A stretch of DNA of 64,000 nucleotides from positions 496,001 to 560,000 of the forward strand of contig NZ_JAABNN010000002.1 in NCBI RefSeq assembly GCF_009928415.1, given 5' to 3'. Positions 45,836 through 54,307 of this stretch are shown piece after piece. The position numbers were made by a program, and so were the translations under genes. The DNA is from Bacillus sp. USDA818B3_A. Lineage in GTDB: Bacteria > Bacillota > Bacilli > Bacillales > Cytobacillaceae. How positions within the stretch are numbered: position 1 is the stretch's first letter; every line of letters begins with the position of its first letter. The notes beneath the pieces were generated by a model. That model did no database searches and was not told the DNA's origin. It worked only from the letters and a program-made list of their open reading frames with translations.

Positions 45836-47320
45836 TTATAACATATATTGGATTACATTTTCTTCAGAGCATTCTTCGTGTGCAATCTCCTTTACTATTC
45901 TTCCACCTGCCATAACTAACACCCGGTCACACATGAGAACTTCAGGTAATTCAGAGGAAATAACTATTACAGAACCTCCCTCCTTAACAAATTGATTGAT
46001 TAGGTTATAAATTTCAGCTTTCGCCCCCACGTCAATTCCACGTGTTGGTTCATCAAAAATGAGAATCTTAACGTTCTTAAATAACCAGCGAGCAATAATC
46101 AATTTTTGCTGATTCCCACCACTCAGCGTTCTAGTTTCCTGATCTAAACCGCTTACACGGACTTTAAGTTTTTTAACTAACGTATTTCCATCTACTTGCT
46201 CTTTGCTTCGGTTTACTACTCCAAATCTCGAAATATTATCTAAACCAGAAATTGTCATATTCTCTAGGGCAGACATTCCTAATACCAACCCCTGGTGTTT
46301 GCGGTCTTCCGGTAATAACGCAATCCCATGCCTTATGGCATCACGGGGAGACTTTACATCATATGGTTTACCAAATAACTCCATCTTTGCGGTACAGGGG
46401 TCTGCCCCAAAAATGGCCCTGACCAATTCTGTCCTTCCACTTCCGACCAGTCCTGCAATTCCTAAAACTTCACCTTCGAACAATTCAAAATTTATATCAT
46501 TCAGGAGTTTAGGAGTATATAAATTATTGACCGATAAAACTTTGCTTTTCTTGTTGGTGATGGATCCCATCCGCATTTTTAAAACATCACGACCAACCAT
46601 TAATTTTATTAATTGGTCACGATCTAAATCTTTAGTATCTTTCGTGGAAACAACCTGACCATCCTTGAGAACGGTTACCCGGTCTGAGATTTGAAAAACT
46701 TCTGGAAGTCGATGTGATATGTATACAATCCCAAGACCTTCATTACGCAATTTAAGTACTAAATCAATAAGCCGATCAACATCCTGATTGGCAAGCGGGG
46801 CAGTTGGTTCATCTAAAATGACCACTTTTGCCTTTTTATGGAGAGCCTTGGCTATTTCCACAATTTGTTGTTTAGCAATTCCAAGATCTCCAACGCGCTG
46901 GTCTACATCCATTTTAAAACCCATTTCTTCTAGAACAGTTTCAGCGTTTTTCCTCATCTTGCGCCAATCTACTACACTAGGAAACTTTTGCGGATAATCT
47001 CCAATGAAAATATTTTCAGCAACCGTTAATTCAGGGACTAAACTTAACTCCTGATGAATAATCGCGATACCAAGTTTTTGGGCTACGTCTGGTTTTGTGA
47101 TGTGAACAGTTTCACCTTCAAAGACTATTTCTCCCGCATCCGGCTTATAAATACCCGATAAGATCTTCATCATCGTAGATTTACCAGCACCATTTTCCCC
47201 GCAAAGAGCGACTATTTCGCCTTTTCGAATCGAAAAGTCAACATTACTCAATGCTTTTACACCAGGAAAATTTTTTCCTATACCGCGCATTTCTAAAAGC
47301 ACCTGATGAGAGCCTGTCAT
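45836..47320 (-). CDS. RbsA-like ABC sugar ATPase (double domain)
   Basis: 494 residues with two nucleotide-binding domains. N-half: Walker A GENGAGKST near residue 42 and DEPTAPL. C-half: degenerate Walker A GLVGSGRTELVR and LSGGNQQK with FDEPTRGIDVGAK, as usual for sugar ABC importers of this class. Its ATG overlaps the LacI stop by 4 bp (ATGA). Confidence 0.94.
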   Translation of the reverse strand: MTGSHQVLLEMRGIGKNFPGVKALSNVDFSIRKGEIVALCGENGAGKSTMMKILSGIYKPDAGEIVFEGETVHITKPDVAQKLGIAIIHQELSLVPELTVAENIFIGDYPQKFPSVVDWRKMRKNAETVLEEMGFKMDVDQRVGDLGIAKQQIVEIAKALHKKAKVVILDEPTAPLANQDVDRLIDLVLKLRNEGLGIVYISHRLPEVFQISDRVTVLKDGQVVSTKDTKDLDRDQLIKLMVGRDVLKMRMGSITNKKSKVLSVNNLYTPKLLNDINFELFEGEVLGIAGLVGSGRTELVRAIFGADPCTAKMELFGKPYDVKSPRDAIRHGIALLPEDRKHQGLVLGMSALENMTISGLDNISRFGVVNRSKEQVDGNTLVKKLKVRVSGLDQETRTLSGGNQQKLIIARWLFKNVKILIFDEPTRGIDVGAKAEIYNLINQFVKEGGSVIVISSELPEVLMCDRVLVMAGGRIVKEIAHEECSEENVIQYML

Positions 47321-48366
47321 GTTAATTCCCCCTTTTTACCTGCTCTAAGTTTTTTTCCAAGAACCTTAAAGGGTGTTGTAGACCTTCCTTCCTTTAAGAT
47401 CGGATATACCGTCGTAATCTTATCGAATGTTTCATTTCCTTTAATCATTTTGATTAAGATATTCGCGATTGTCTGACCCATTTCAAATAGCGGTAAGGAC
47501 ATGGTAGTTAAAGTGGGGTTCATAAAATGTGTCATCTCAATTCCATCAAAACCGATAACGGACATGTCATCAGGTACCTTTAGATTTAAATCGGTACATG
47601 TTTGGAGCACATGCGCTGCCGCCAAATCGTTATAGGTTGTAATGGCTGTCACCTGTTTCTTGATCAGCTGCTCGGCAATTTGATGGACACCTTTGTTATC
47701 AGCCTCTACCTGCTTGATTAAATCCCCTTCTAATGGAATATTAAAATCCTGCAAAGCCTTCTTATAACCTTCTAATCTCTGCATACTACTGTACGCACGT
47801 GGTGGACCGACAATAATCCCGATTTTTGTGTGACCTTGTTCTATCAAAAACTTGGCTGAAGTATATCCTCCATAATACGCATCTACAAAAACACAAGCCA
47901 CTCCATCTGTGTCAACTTCACGGTTTAAAAGTACAACCGGTGATATCTTGGGGATTATCCTTCTAAGGTTCGGTTCGTCGAGTCTCGGACTGCAAAGAAT
48001 CATTCCATCAACATTGTAGTTTTGCGATAGCTGGATATATGAGTTTTCTAGTCCAGCATCCTCTTCTGTTGTCATTAGGAAAACATTCAGGTTATTTGCT
48101 CGAAGTGTTCGCTCGATACCGCGTACTATTTCTCCGAAGAACGGATTAGCAATATCAGGAAGTAACACAGCTACCATATTAGTTTGCCTTGTTACCATGC
48201 TTCTTGCTTGAAGGCTGGGTCGAAAACCATGTTTCTCTATAATTCGCTGAACATGTTTTCTTGTAGATTCGTTCACCTCCGGTTTATTGTTTAAAACCCT
48301 AGAAATTGTTTGTCGTGAAACACCAGCGATCCTTGCAATGTCATTAATCGTTAATTTCTTTCCCAT
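47317..48366 (-). CDS. LacI-family regulator of the uronate operon
   Basis: 349 residues from the ATG at 48366 (AAAGGAA upstream; the open frame goes back to 48486 through operators). MGKKLTINDIARIAGVSRQTISRVLNN helix-turn-helix start, hinge PSLQARSMVTRQ, then sugar-binding domain. It is translationally coupled to the ABC ATPase and thus first gene of a 12-kb operon. Operators of the TGTGAGCGTTCACA type lie before it and before the divergent M24 gene. A close paralogue is at 52189-53196. Confidence 0.9.
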   Translation of the reverse strand: MGKKLTINDIARIAGVSRQTISRVLNNKPEVNESTRKHVQRIIEKHGFRPSLQARSMVTRQTNMVAVLLPDIANPFFGEIVRGIERTLRANNLNVFLMTTEEDAGLENSYIQLSQNYNVDGMILCSPRLDEPNLRRIIPKISPVVLLNREVDTDGVACVFVDAYYGGYTSAKFLIEQGHTKIGIIVGPPRAYSSMQRLEGYKKALQDFNIPLEGDLIKQVEADNKGVHQIAEQLIKKQVTAITTYNDLAAAHVLQTCTDLNLKVPDDMSVIGFDGIEMTHFMNPTLTTMSLPLFEMGQTIANILIKMIKGNETFDKITTVYPILKEGRSTTPFKVLGKKLRAGKKGELT

Positions 48367-48383
48367 ATTATCAATTCCTTTTA

Positions 48384-48397
48384 TGTGAGCGTTATCA
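48384..48397. promoter_or_regulatory. LacI/cre-type site O1
   Basis: TGTGAGCGTTATCA, 18 bp before the regulator ATG; one half-site diverged. It also matches the cre consensus TGNNANCGNTNNCA at every fixed position, so CcpA binding is possible. Confidence 0.6.
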
Positions 48398-48448
48398 AAA
48401 ATTTCAATCAAAATAACCTTTAAAAACAGAATTAAAGATATCGATTGT

Positions 48449-48462
48449 TGTGAGCGTTCACA
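48449..48462. promoter_or_regulatory. LacI-type operator O2
   Basis: Perfect-arm palindrome TGTGAGCGTTCACA, 65 bp centre-to-centre from O1, in the promoter region of the regulator-ABC-uronate operon. Confidence 0.78.
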
Positions 48463-48588
48463 TAGGGTATGCAATAAAATTAACACTAAACCTTTTGAAG
48501 TGTCAATATTAATTTTTGAATATTTATTTTTTTATAAATTTTTAAAAAACATGTTGACTTTACCCTGGTAAATCAAATAAGGTTAAAT

Positions 48589-48602
48589 TGTGAACGCTCA
48601 CA
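48589..48602. promoter_or_regulatory. LacI-type operator O3 before the M24 gene
   Basis: TGTGAACGCTCACA, the exact reverse complement of O2, 140 bp from it. It lies just downstream of a -35-like TTGACT (48554-48559), so it should repress the M24 gene. Confidence 0.78.
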
Positions 48603-48668
48603 TATGAGTGAATCATCTATTAAATACAATTTTCGTCTTAGTGGACAAAATGAATGGAGGAATTAGTG

Positions 48669-49841
48669 ATGACAGTTGGAGTACTAACAACAGAATTTGA
48701 AACAAGGTTAGCACGTACAAGGGAACAAATGAAGAAGCAGGGGATCGACGTTCTCTTCGTATATAGTGATGAATACCACCCAGGTTATTCTTTCTATTAT
48801 ACAGGTTTCCGTACCATTAACTGTATTGAAGAATCTGCACATGCCCTTTTCATTCCTTTAGAAGGTGAAATCCAAGCATTCTTAGGAAACCTAAACCGTT
48901 TCGCTGCAAAACGTTTCTCTTGGATTAAAAATGTTAATAATATCTATGAAATGGAAGCGCTTTTACCTAAATATGTGAGTGAGCTTCCATATGAAGTTAA
49001 GACAGTAGGAGTCGTTGGTGAAGAATTATTCCCAATCTCTTTATATCGTGAGATGGAAAAAGCGTTCGTAAACGAAGGCATTAAGATTGTAGATGCGGCT
49101 AATGTTGTGGTACAGGAAAGATTATACAAGAGTAAGGCAGAATTGGATTTAATTCGTAAAGCAGGAAAATTAGCTGATGACAGCATTCTAGCTGCGCTTG
49201 AGAAACTGGAAATCGGAAGAACAGAGATCGAACTATCTGCAATCGGTGAATATGTAACACGTTCCCGCGGCGGTGAAATTGGTTCCGCTTACTTAGTAGT
49301 TTCAGGTCCTGACCATACTAACCTACCTACTTGGAGACCAATGGAGCGTAAAATTGAACGTGGGGATTATGTATGGTTTGATTTTAATCCTATGGTTGAA
49401 GGATACTGTTCCGATACTGGTATTGCAGTCGCTATGGAGGGTGCTACTGCTGAACAAATAAGAATCATGGATTTCGCCTATGATACAAATCAACGTATGG
49501 TTGAGTTCATTAAGCCGGGAATGACTGGTAAACAATTGTTCCAGGAAACACTTCGCATCTGTGAAAACGCTGGTTTAGCAGAATACTTCCTACCATATAC
49601 AAAAGGAATGAGAGCAATCGGCCATGGAGTTGGTCTAGAAGTAGTAGAAACACCAGACTTAGGACCTAACAGCGATTTCGTTTTCGAACCGAATATGTGT
49701 TTTGGAATTAAATTCGACCTTCATGGATTTCCTTTTGGCGGTGTCAGAGTTGAGCCTACCGTAATTATTACTGAAAATGGTGCAGAGCCTGTGAATGATC
49801 TCAGAGGAATGAGAGCTAAATACGAATCTAACTTTAAATAA
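48669..49841 (+). CDS. M24-family peptidase/creatinase-like protein
   Basis: 390 residues from the ATG at 48669 (GGAGG 8 bp upstream). Creatinase N-like domain (1-130) and pita-bread fold. Of the five M24 metal ligands, Asp in WFDFNP, Asp in YCSDTG, His in IGHGVGLEV and the last Glu in VRVEPTV are present, but the Glu of the usual TIEPG motif reads FGIKF, so a Lys stands there. That makes a two-metal aminopeptidase doubtful and a creatinase-like, metal-free amidinohydrolase or other hydrolase possible. Divergent from the uronate operon, sharing its operators. Confidence 0.8.
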   Translation: MTVGVLTTEFETRLARTREQMKKQGIDVLFVYSDEYHPGYSFYYTGFRTINCIEESAHALFIPLEGEIQAFLGNLNRFAAKRFSWIKNVNNIYEMEALLPKYVSELPYEVKTVGVVGEELFPISLYREMEKAFVNEGIKIVDAANVVVQERLYKSKAELDLIRKAGKLADDSILAALEKLEIGRTEIELSAIGEYVTRSRGGEIGSAYLVVSGPDHTNLPTWRPMERKIERGDYVWFDFNPMVEGYCSDTGIAVAMEGATAEQIRIMDFAYDTNQRMVEFIKPGMTGKQLFQETLRICENAGLAEYFLPYTKGMRAIGHGVGLEVVETPDLGPNSDFVFEPNMCFGIKFDLHGFPFGGVRVEPTVIITENGAEPVNDLRGMRAKYESNFK

Positions 49842-50039
49842 AGTTATTGAATTTATTAAATTGTGGACTTTCTATTGGTTGTTACATAAATTTGGTAGAC
49901 TATACTTCATTAAACTTATGAGTATAGAGTCCATTTCCAAACAATAGTTATGTCTGACATTGATGAGCAATCATTCATTTAAAATTAGACCACCACTAAC
50001 CTGTAAGTGAACAAAATATAGAGGAACTTCTGAAATAAG

Positions 50040-50084
50040 AAAAAAGCAGCAAGCACTCTTTCAAAAGAACTCGGCTGCTTTTTT
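50040..50084. terminator. Terminator before the yjlC-ndh pair
   Basis: Arms AAAAAAGCAGC and GCTGCTTTTTT, followed by TCC; symmetric A/T tails make it bidirectional. The remaining stretch 49842-50039 shows nothing I recognise. Confidence 0.75.
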
Positions 50085-50121
50085 CCTTAATTTAACTATC
50101 AAATATAAGGAGGTTTATAGT

Positions 50122-50562
50122 ATGCCAGGTTTAACGGTTACATCCCCCCATGCTGAGGAAGCTGTAAAAGCCAGATCCATGGAAGAGCAAATAGATTTGC
50201 TTGATCAACTGCTGAAGCCTGATGTACAGCAATCTCTGACCATTCTCGTAGAAAACTTGCCGAAACTAACAGAGATGGTTAATGCTCTCACAAAAACCTA
50301 TGATGTTGCACAGTCCATCATTACTGATCGCCTGTTGGTTGATGATTTCGTAACAGGTATCCAGGCATTCGTAAAACCGGTAGAAGTTAAAATGAAGCAA
50401 TATGCTGCGGCGGCTATTGAAGCAAATGACCGCGCAGATGATAACACGGAAGCGACAATAGGTGTATTTGGTTTGATAAAAATGCTCAAGGACCCACAAG
50501 TACAGAAAATGTTGCGCTTTGGACAGGCTTATTTAAATATCCTGACTGAAAAACAGAAGTAA
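50122..50562 (+). CDS. yjlC: DUF1641 protein (YjlC/YrhD-like)
   Basis: 146 residues, mostly helical, with the DUF1641 core (LTILVENLPKLTEMVNALTKTYD and GVFGLIKMLKDPQVQKMLRFGQAYL). In B. subtilis such a gene (yjlC) precedes ndh, and another (yrhD) accompanies a formate dehydrogenase. AGGAGG precedes the ATG. It is 38 bp upstream of the NADH dehydrogenase gene, matching the yjlC-ndh order. Function unknown, presumably helps the dehydrogenase. Confidence 0.82.
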   Translation: MPGLTVTSPHAEEAVKARSMEEQIDLLDQLLKPDVQQSLTILVENLPKLTEMVNALTKTYDVAQSIITDRLLVDDFVTGIQAFVKPVEVKMKQYAAAAIEANDRADDNTEATIGVFGLIKMLKDPQVQKMLRFGQAYLNILTEKQK

Positions 50563-50600
50563 AAACATATGTTTTGATTAGGTTTAACGGAGGATTGATT

Positions 50601-51779
50601 ATGAAGAAAAACATTATCATCTTAGGCGGCGGCTACGGTGGGTTACTAAGTGCATTAACTGTCCGTCAAACTTTAGGAATAAATGAGGCTTCAATTACGC
50701 TCGTGAACCGATTTCCTACCCATCAAATCATTACAGAACTACACCGTTTAGCAGCGGGTAATTTGTCCGAAAAGGCAATTGCCCTACCATTAGAAAAGCT
50801 ATTAAAAGGCAAAGATATTGAATTAAAAATTGCGAATGTCGAAAAGATTTCCCCGAATCATAACCAGATTACACTTGGGGATGGAACAAGTATCAGTTAT
50901 GATTACCTCGTTGTCGCTTTAGGTAGCGAAACAGCTTACTTTGGTATACCAGGTTTACAAGAACATAGCTTTATTCTTAAGTCAGTGGATGATGCAAATC
51001 ATCTACGTAACCACATTGATACCCGTATCTACGAATATAGTAAAACACACAACAAAAGTGATGCCACTTTCGTAGTTGGAGGCGGCGGTCTGACTGGTAT
51101 TGAACTTGTTGGTGAAATTGCTGATCTACTGCCAGAATTGTGCCGAAAGTACGCCGTCGATAGTAAAGATATTTCTCTTTATTGTGTAGAGGCCGCCCCG
51201 ACTATTTTGCCTGGATTCCCAGCTGAATTGGTAGAACGCGCCGAAACAAGCTTATCCGCACGCGGTGTAGAGTTCATAACTGGTACGCCTGTTACACAAA
51301 TGGAACAAGCTATAGTCTATTTGAAGGATGGTCAACTCATTGAAACAAACACAATGGTATGGACAGGTGGTGTCCAGGGTAATGCTGTTGTGGCCAATTC
51401 AGGAATTGAAGTGAATCGCGGTCGTGCTATGGTGAACGAATTTCTACAATCCTTATCACATAAAGACGTGTTTGTAGCCGGTGATAGTGCAGTTGTTATG
51501 GGGCCTGAAGGACGCCCTTATCCACCTACAGCACAACTGGCATGGCAAATGGGAGAAGCAATCGGATTTAATATCTCCGCAGCTATTAAAGGAGGAACAA
51601 TGGAAAAGTTTGTACCGGTATTCTCTGGTACACTGGGTAGTCTTGGCCGAAAAGATGCAATTGGTACAATCGGGGAAAACAAAATCAAGCTGAAAGGTTT
51701 ACCTGCAATATTAATGAAGGAAGCCGGTAATGTTCGTTATCTTTCTCATATCAAAGGTCTATTTAGTTTGGCTTATTGA
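50601..51779 (+). CDS. ndh: Type II NADH dehydrogenase
   Basis: 392 residues from the ATG at 50601 (GGAGG 7 bp upstream), the same length as B. subtilis Ndh (YjlD). FAD-binding GGGYGGLLSAL (8-18), NADH-binding VGGGGLTGIELVGE near residue 160, and FVAGDSAVV near residue 290. It oxidises NADH and reduces menaquinone at the membrane without pumping protons. Partner of the DUF1641 gene. Confidence 0.9.
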   Translation: MKKNIIILGGGYGGLLSALTVRQTLGINEASITLVNRFPTHQIITELHRLAAGNLSEKAIALPLEKLLKGKDIELKIANVEKISPNHNQITLGDGTSISYDYLVVALGSETAYFGIPGLQEHSFILKSVDDANHLRNHIDTRIYEYSKTHNKSDATFVVGGGGLTGIELVGEIADLLPELCRKYAVDSKDISLYCVEAAPTILPGFPAELVERAETSLSARGVEFITGTPVTQMEQAIVYLKDGQLIETNTMVWTGGVQGNAVVANSGIEVNRGRAMVNEFLQSLSHKDVFVAGDSAVVMGPEGRPYPPTAQLAWQMGEAIGFNISAAIKGGTMEKFVPVFSGTLGSLGRKDAIGTIGENKIKLKGLPAILMKEAGNVRYLSHIKGLFSLAY

Positions 51780-51891
51780 TTAATTACAGAAATTAAAAAC
51801 AAAACACCTTTTTCATTGGTATGTCTATTGACGCGTCAATAATTTTGACCTAAGAAAAATTTTCTTTGTTTTCGTGGTAAGTCGAATTGGG

Positions 51892-51974
51892 ATGGAGCCT
51901 CTGAAAACCTGATGTTACGATAGAGGTATGTGGGATTTTGTACTTTTACGATGTAACATCCTTTCATGCTCCAT
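51892..51974. other. Nested inverted repeats, possible structured RNA
   Basis: Outer arms ATGGAGC (51892-51898) and GCTCCAT (51968-51974); inner arms GATGTTAC (51911-51918) and GTAACATC (51953-51960). The two helices stack with short internal loops. Another inverted repeat, TGCTGAAATC/GATTTCAGCA, is at 52012-52065. The gap 51780-52188 has no gene I can support. Confidence 0.35.
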
Positions 51975-52188
51975 TCTCCAAATAAAATCTTTACTCTCTC
52001 TTTAAAGCTTATGCTGAAATCTTAAACTAGTAAATCAAACTAGCATCCCAATTCTGATTTCAGCAAAAAAGCTTCATTTAATGATCACCAATATCAGAGA
52101 AAAGTTTACTGATTCCTAGTATTTCCATAACACCGAGTAATGGCTTTTAACTTTCTTCCCACGACAGAACCCACTTGGATATTTTCAA

Positions 52189-53196
52189 TTAGAGACTAAT
52201 CGATTTAGTTGAATTTCCCTTCTTTAAGATGGGATATACCATTGTTAGTCTTTCAAAGGGTTCATTTCCTTTTATCATTTTCACCAAAGTATTTGCAATT
52301 GTTTCGCCCATTTCAAAAAGCGGTAAGGACATTGTTGTTAAAGTTGGATTTGTAAACATTGATATAGCTATTCCATCAAAACCGATTATTGATATATCTT
52401 CAGGCACTTTCAAGTTCAAATCTGTACATGCTTGGATAACATGTGCAGCCGCTAAATCGTTAAAAGTTGTAATTGAAGTAACGTTTTTATTTATCAATTT
52501 CTCAGTCATTTTATGGACATCGTTGTTGTCTACTTCTACTTGCATGATTAAATCTTTTTCTAAAGGAATACCAAAGTCCTTCAGAGCCTTCTTATATCCT
52601 TCCAATCTTTGATTACTACTGTAAGCTCGCGAGGGACCCACAATTATTCCAATTTTGGAATGTCCTTGTTCAATTAAGTATTTAGTTGCGACATACCCGC
52701 CATGTGTGGCATCAACCACAACACAAGCAGTTCCATCTACATCAAGATCACGATTCAGCAAAACAACAGGTGATATTTCAGGTATCAATTTCCTTAGATT
52801 CGCATCGTCAAGTCTTGGACTGCATAAGATCATTCCATCCACATTGTAATTCTTTGAAAGTTGAATAAACGCATTTTCTTGTTCAACATCTTCTTCTGTC
52901 GTCATAAGAAAGACATTTAAGTTATTTTCTCGAAGAGTACGCTCAATACCGCGTAAAACTTCCGCAAAGAATGGATTTGCAATATCAGGCAGTAACAAAG
53001 CGATCATATTCGTTTTTCTTGTAACCATACTTCTTGCTTGAAGACTCGGCCGAAATCCATGCTTCTCAATAAGTCGCTGTACTTGTTTCCGAGTGGCTTC
53101 ATTCACCTCAGGTTTATTATTTAATACTCTGGAAACCGTCTGGCGAGATACACCTGCCATTTGTGCAATATCCATAATTGTTAGCTTTTTTCCCAT
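52189..53196 (-). CDS. LacI-family regulator, paralogue of 47317-48366
   Basis: 335 residues; MGKKLTIMDIAQMAGVSRQTVSRVLNN head and PSLQARSMVTRK hinge are almost the same as in the other copy, and the sugar domain aligns throughout. AAAAGGATG precedes the ATG. It has its own diverged operator at 53214. The genes it once controlled beside it are shattered, so it is probably an orphan that may still bind the operators of the intact copy. Confidence 0.88.
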   Translation of the reverse strand: MGKKLTIMDIAQMAGVSRQTVSRVLNNKPEVNEATRKQVQRLIEKHGFRPSLQARSMVTRKTNMIALLLPDIANPFFAEVLRGIERTLRENNLNVFLMTTEEDVEQENAFIQLSKNYNVDGMILCSPRLDDANLRKLIPEISPVVLLNRDLDVDGTACVVVDATHGGYVATKYLIEQGHSKIGIIVGPSRAYSSNQRLEGYKKALKDFGIPLEKDLIMQVEVDNNDVHKMTEKLINKNVTSITTFNDLAAAHVIQACTDLNLKVPEDISIIGFDGIAISMFTNPTLTTMSLPLFEMGETIANTLVKMIKGNEPFERLTMVYPILKKGNSTKSISL

Positions 53197-53213
53197 TTAT
53201 ATCATCCTTTTTA

Positions 53214-53227
53214 TGTGAACGCTCTCA
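53214..53227. promoter_or_regulatory. LacI/cre-type site before the paralogue
   Basis: TGTGAACGCTCTCA, 18 bp upstream of the ATG, the same offset as O1 in the other copy. Confidence 0.6.
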
Positions 53228-53299
53228 AACAGTTACAAAATTAAATTAACATTTACACTGTCATGGCGTCAACACTTGTTTCAAAAAATATTTTTGAAA

Positions 53300-53500
53300 T
53301 TATCTGAAAATATATTGAATAAACCTTTCTAAATACTCTTTTATGAAATATGCTTGGATTTCATCTTCTAATAGGAAAAACAGCGCGTGTGCGGATTCCT
53401 CGATACAATTGATCGTACGAAAGTTTGTAAAATAAAAAGAATACCCAGGATGATATTCATCACTATAAACGAAAAGAGCATCGATACCTTGTTCCTTCAT
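53300..53500 (-). pseudogene. M24 gene relic, N-terminal part (inverted)
   Basis: Reads MKEQGIDALFVYSDEYHPGYSF and TINCIEESAHALFFLLEDEIQAYF on the minus strand, nearly identical to residues 20-75 of the M24 protein at 48669-49841. Its orientation is opposite to that expected for a gene divergent from the LacI paralogue. Frame ends in unrelated sequence. Confidence 0.85.
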
Positions 53501-53508
53501 TTTTTCTC

Positions 53509-53698
53509 CGAAAACCTGAATCGATTTGCTGCGAAGCGTTTTTCAGGATAAAAAATCTGAATAAAATATATTAGATGCAAGCACCAAAATATGTCAGAGA
53601 ACTTTCATATCCAGTTAAAACTGTTGTTGGTGGTGGTGAGGAATTGTTCCCAATATCTTTGTTATCGCGGAAATGGAGAAGACATTTGTTAAAGATGG
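53509..53698 (+). pseudogene. M24 gene relic, middle part
   Basis: Plus-strand reading gives ENLNRFAAKRFF, RIKNLNKIY, a stop, then PKYVRELSYPVKTVVGGGEELFPISL and, after a frameshift, MEKTFVKDG. This continues exactly where the inverted N-terminal part stops (intact gene: IQAFLGNLNRFAAKRF). Several lesions; dead. Confidence 0.82.
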
Positions 53699-53702
53699 AA
53701 AT

Positions 53703-53993
53703 TGCCGGTATAATGCCTTTGATAAATTGTATCCAAACTGCCTTATAAACCTGATTTACTTGAAAGATAAGCTTATTGCTTTTAGCGGTAGAATCCCCTC
53801 AGAGGTGCTGCTTAAGGGTGCCAAGATTGGAGTTGGAATTATTCTTTCGAAATTTGCTCTGACCGATCTGGCTCCCGGTTTTGCTGAGGAGCTTGAGATA
53901 ACGGCAATAGGGTTTATGCGTGGAAACGGATTAAATGTTTACACCCATCAGGATAGAATTTTGAGTATTGATGCCATTAGTCGAACATCTTGA
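53703..53993 (+). pseudogene. fdhD: fdhD C-terminal fragment
   Basis: CRYNAFDKLYPNCLI, DKLIAFSGRIPSEVLLKGAK, GVGIILSKFALTDLA and ITAIGFMRGNGLNVYTHQDRI match the C-terminal half of FdhD, the sulfurtransferase that activates formate dehydrogenase (intact proteins have RHNAFDK). It is fused in frame to the end of the M24 relic by recombination. No catalytic N-terminal half is present. Confidence 0.8.
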
Positions 53994-54017
53994 GAAAATC
54001 ATACACACAGGGGAAAT

Positions 54018-54160
54018 TATTGTAACTTAGATCCAAGCCACTTAGTTTGGCAAGGAATGGATCTTGTGGAAGCAATGAAGAAGCATTGAAGTGAAAAATT
54101 CATCTTTCACTTCCATGCAAAAGATACTTATATGGAAGTTAAAAAGATATATATTTTTGT
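54018..54160 (+). pseudogene. TIM-barrel gene relic
   Basis: Reads NLDPSHLVWQGMDLVEAMKKH, a stop, then SEKFIFHFHAKDTYMEV, matching residues of the intact protein at 31808-32779 around NFDPSHLVWQGIDP and FHFHAKDTYLDQ. Only about 45 codons remain. The DNA from 54160 to 54307 shows nothing recognisable. Confidence 0.8.
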
Positions 54161-54307
54161 TAATATGATAAAAAAGCTCTAGGGATTAAATCCTTAAAGC
54201 CTTTGCACTTTAAAATTAGTAGACCCTCAGTCCAAATTGTATATTGTGATGATTTTTAATCAATCTAAAACCGCACGCCCTGACACTATTAAATAGGAAA
54301 CTTCATT

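Noticed and set aside
45845..45860. GGATTACATTTT resembling half of the TGTAAT operator
   Set aside because: It lies in the last codons of the ABC ATPase gene and only one half matches.
52012..52065. Inverted repeat as the ends of an insertion sequence
   Set aside because: Only 34 bp lie between the arms, no transposase remnant and no target duplication could be seen.
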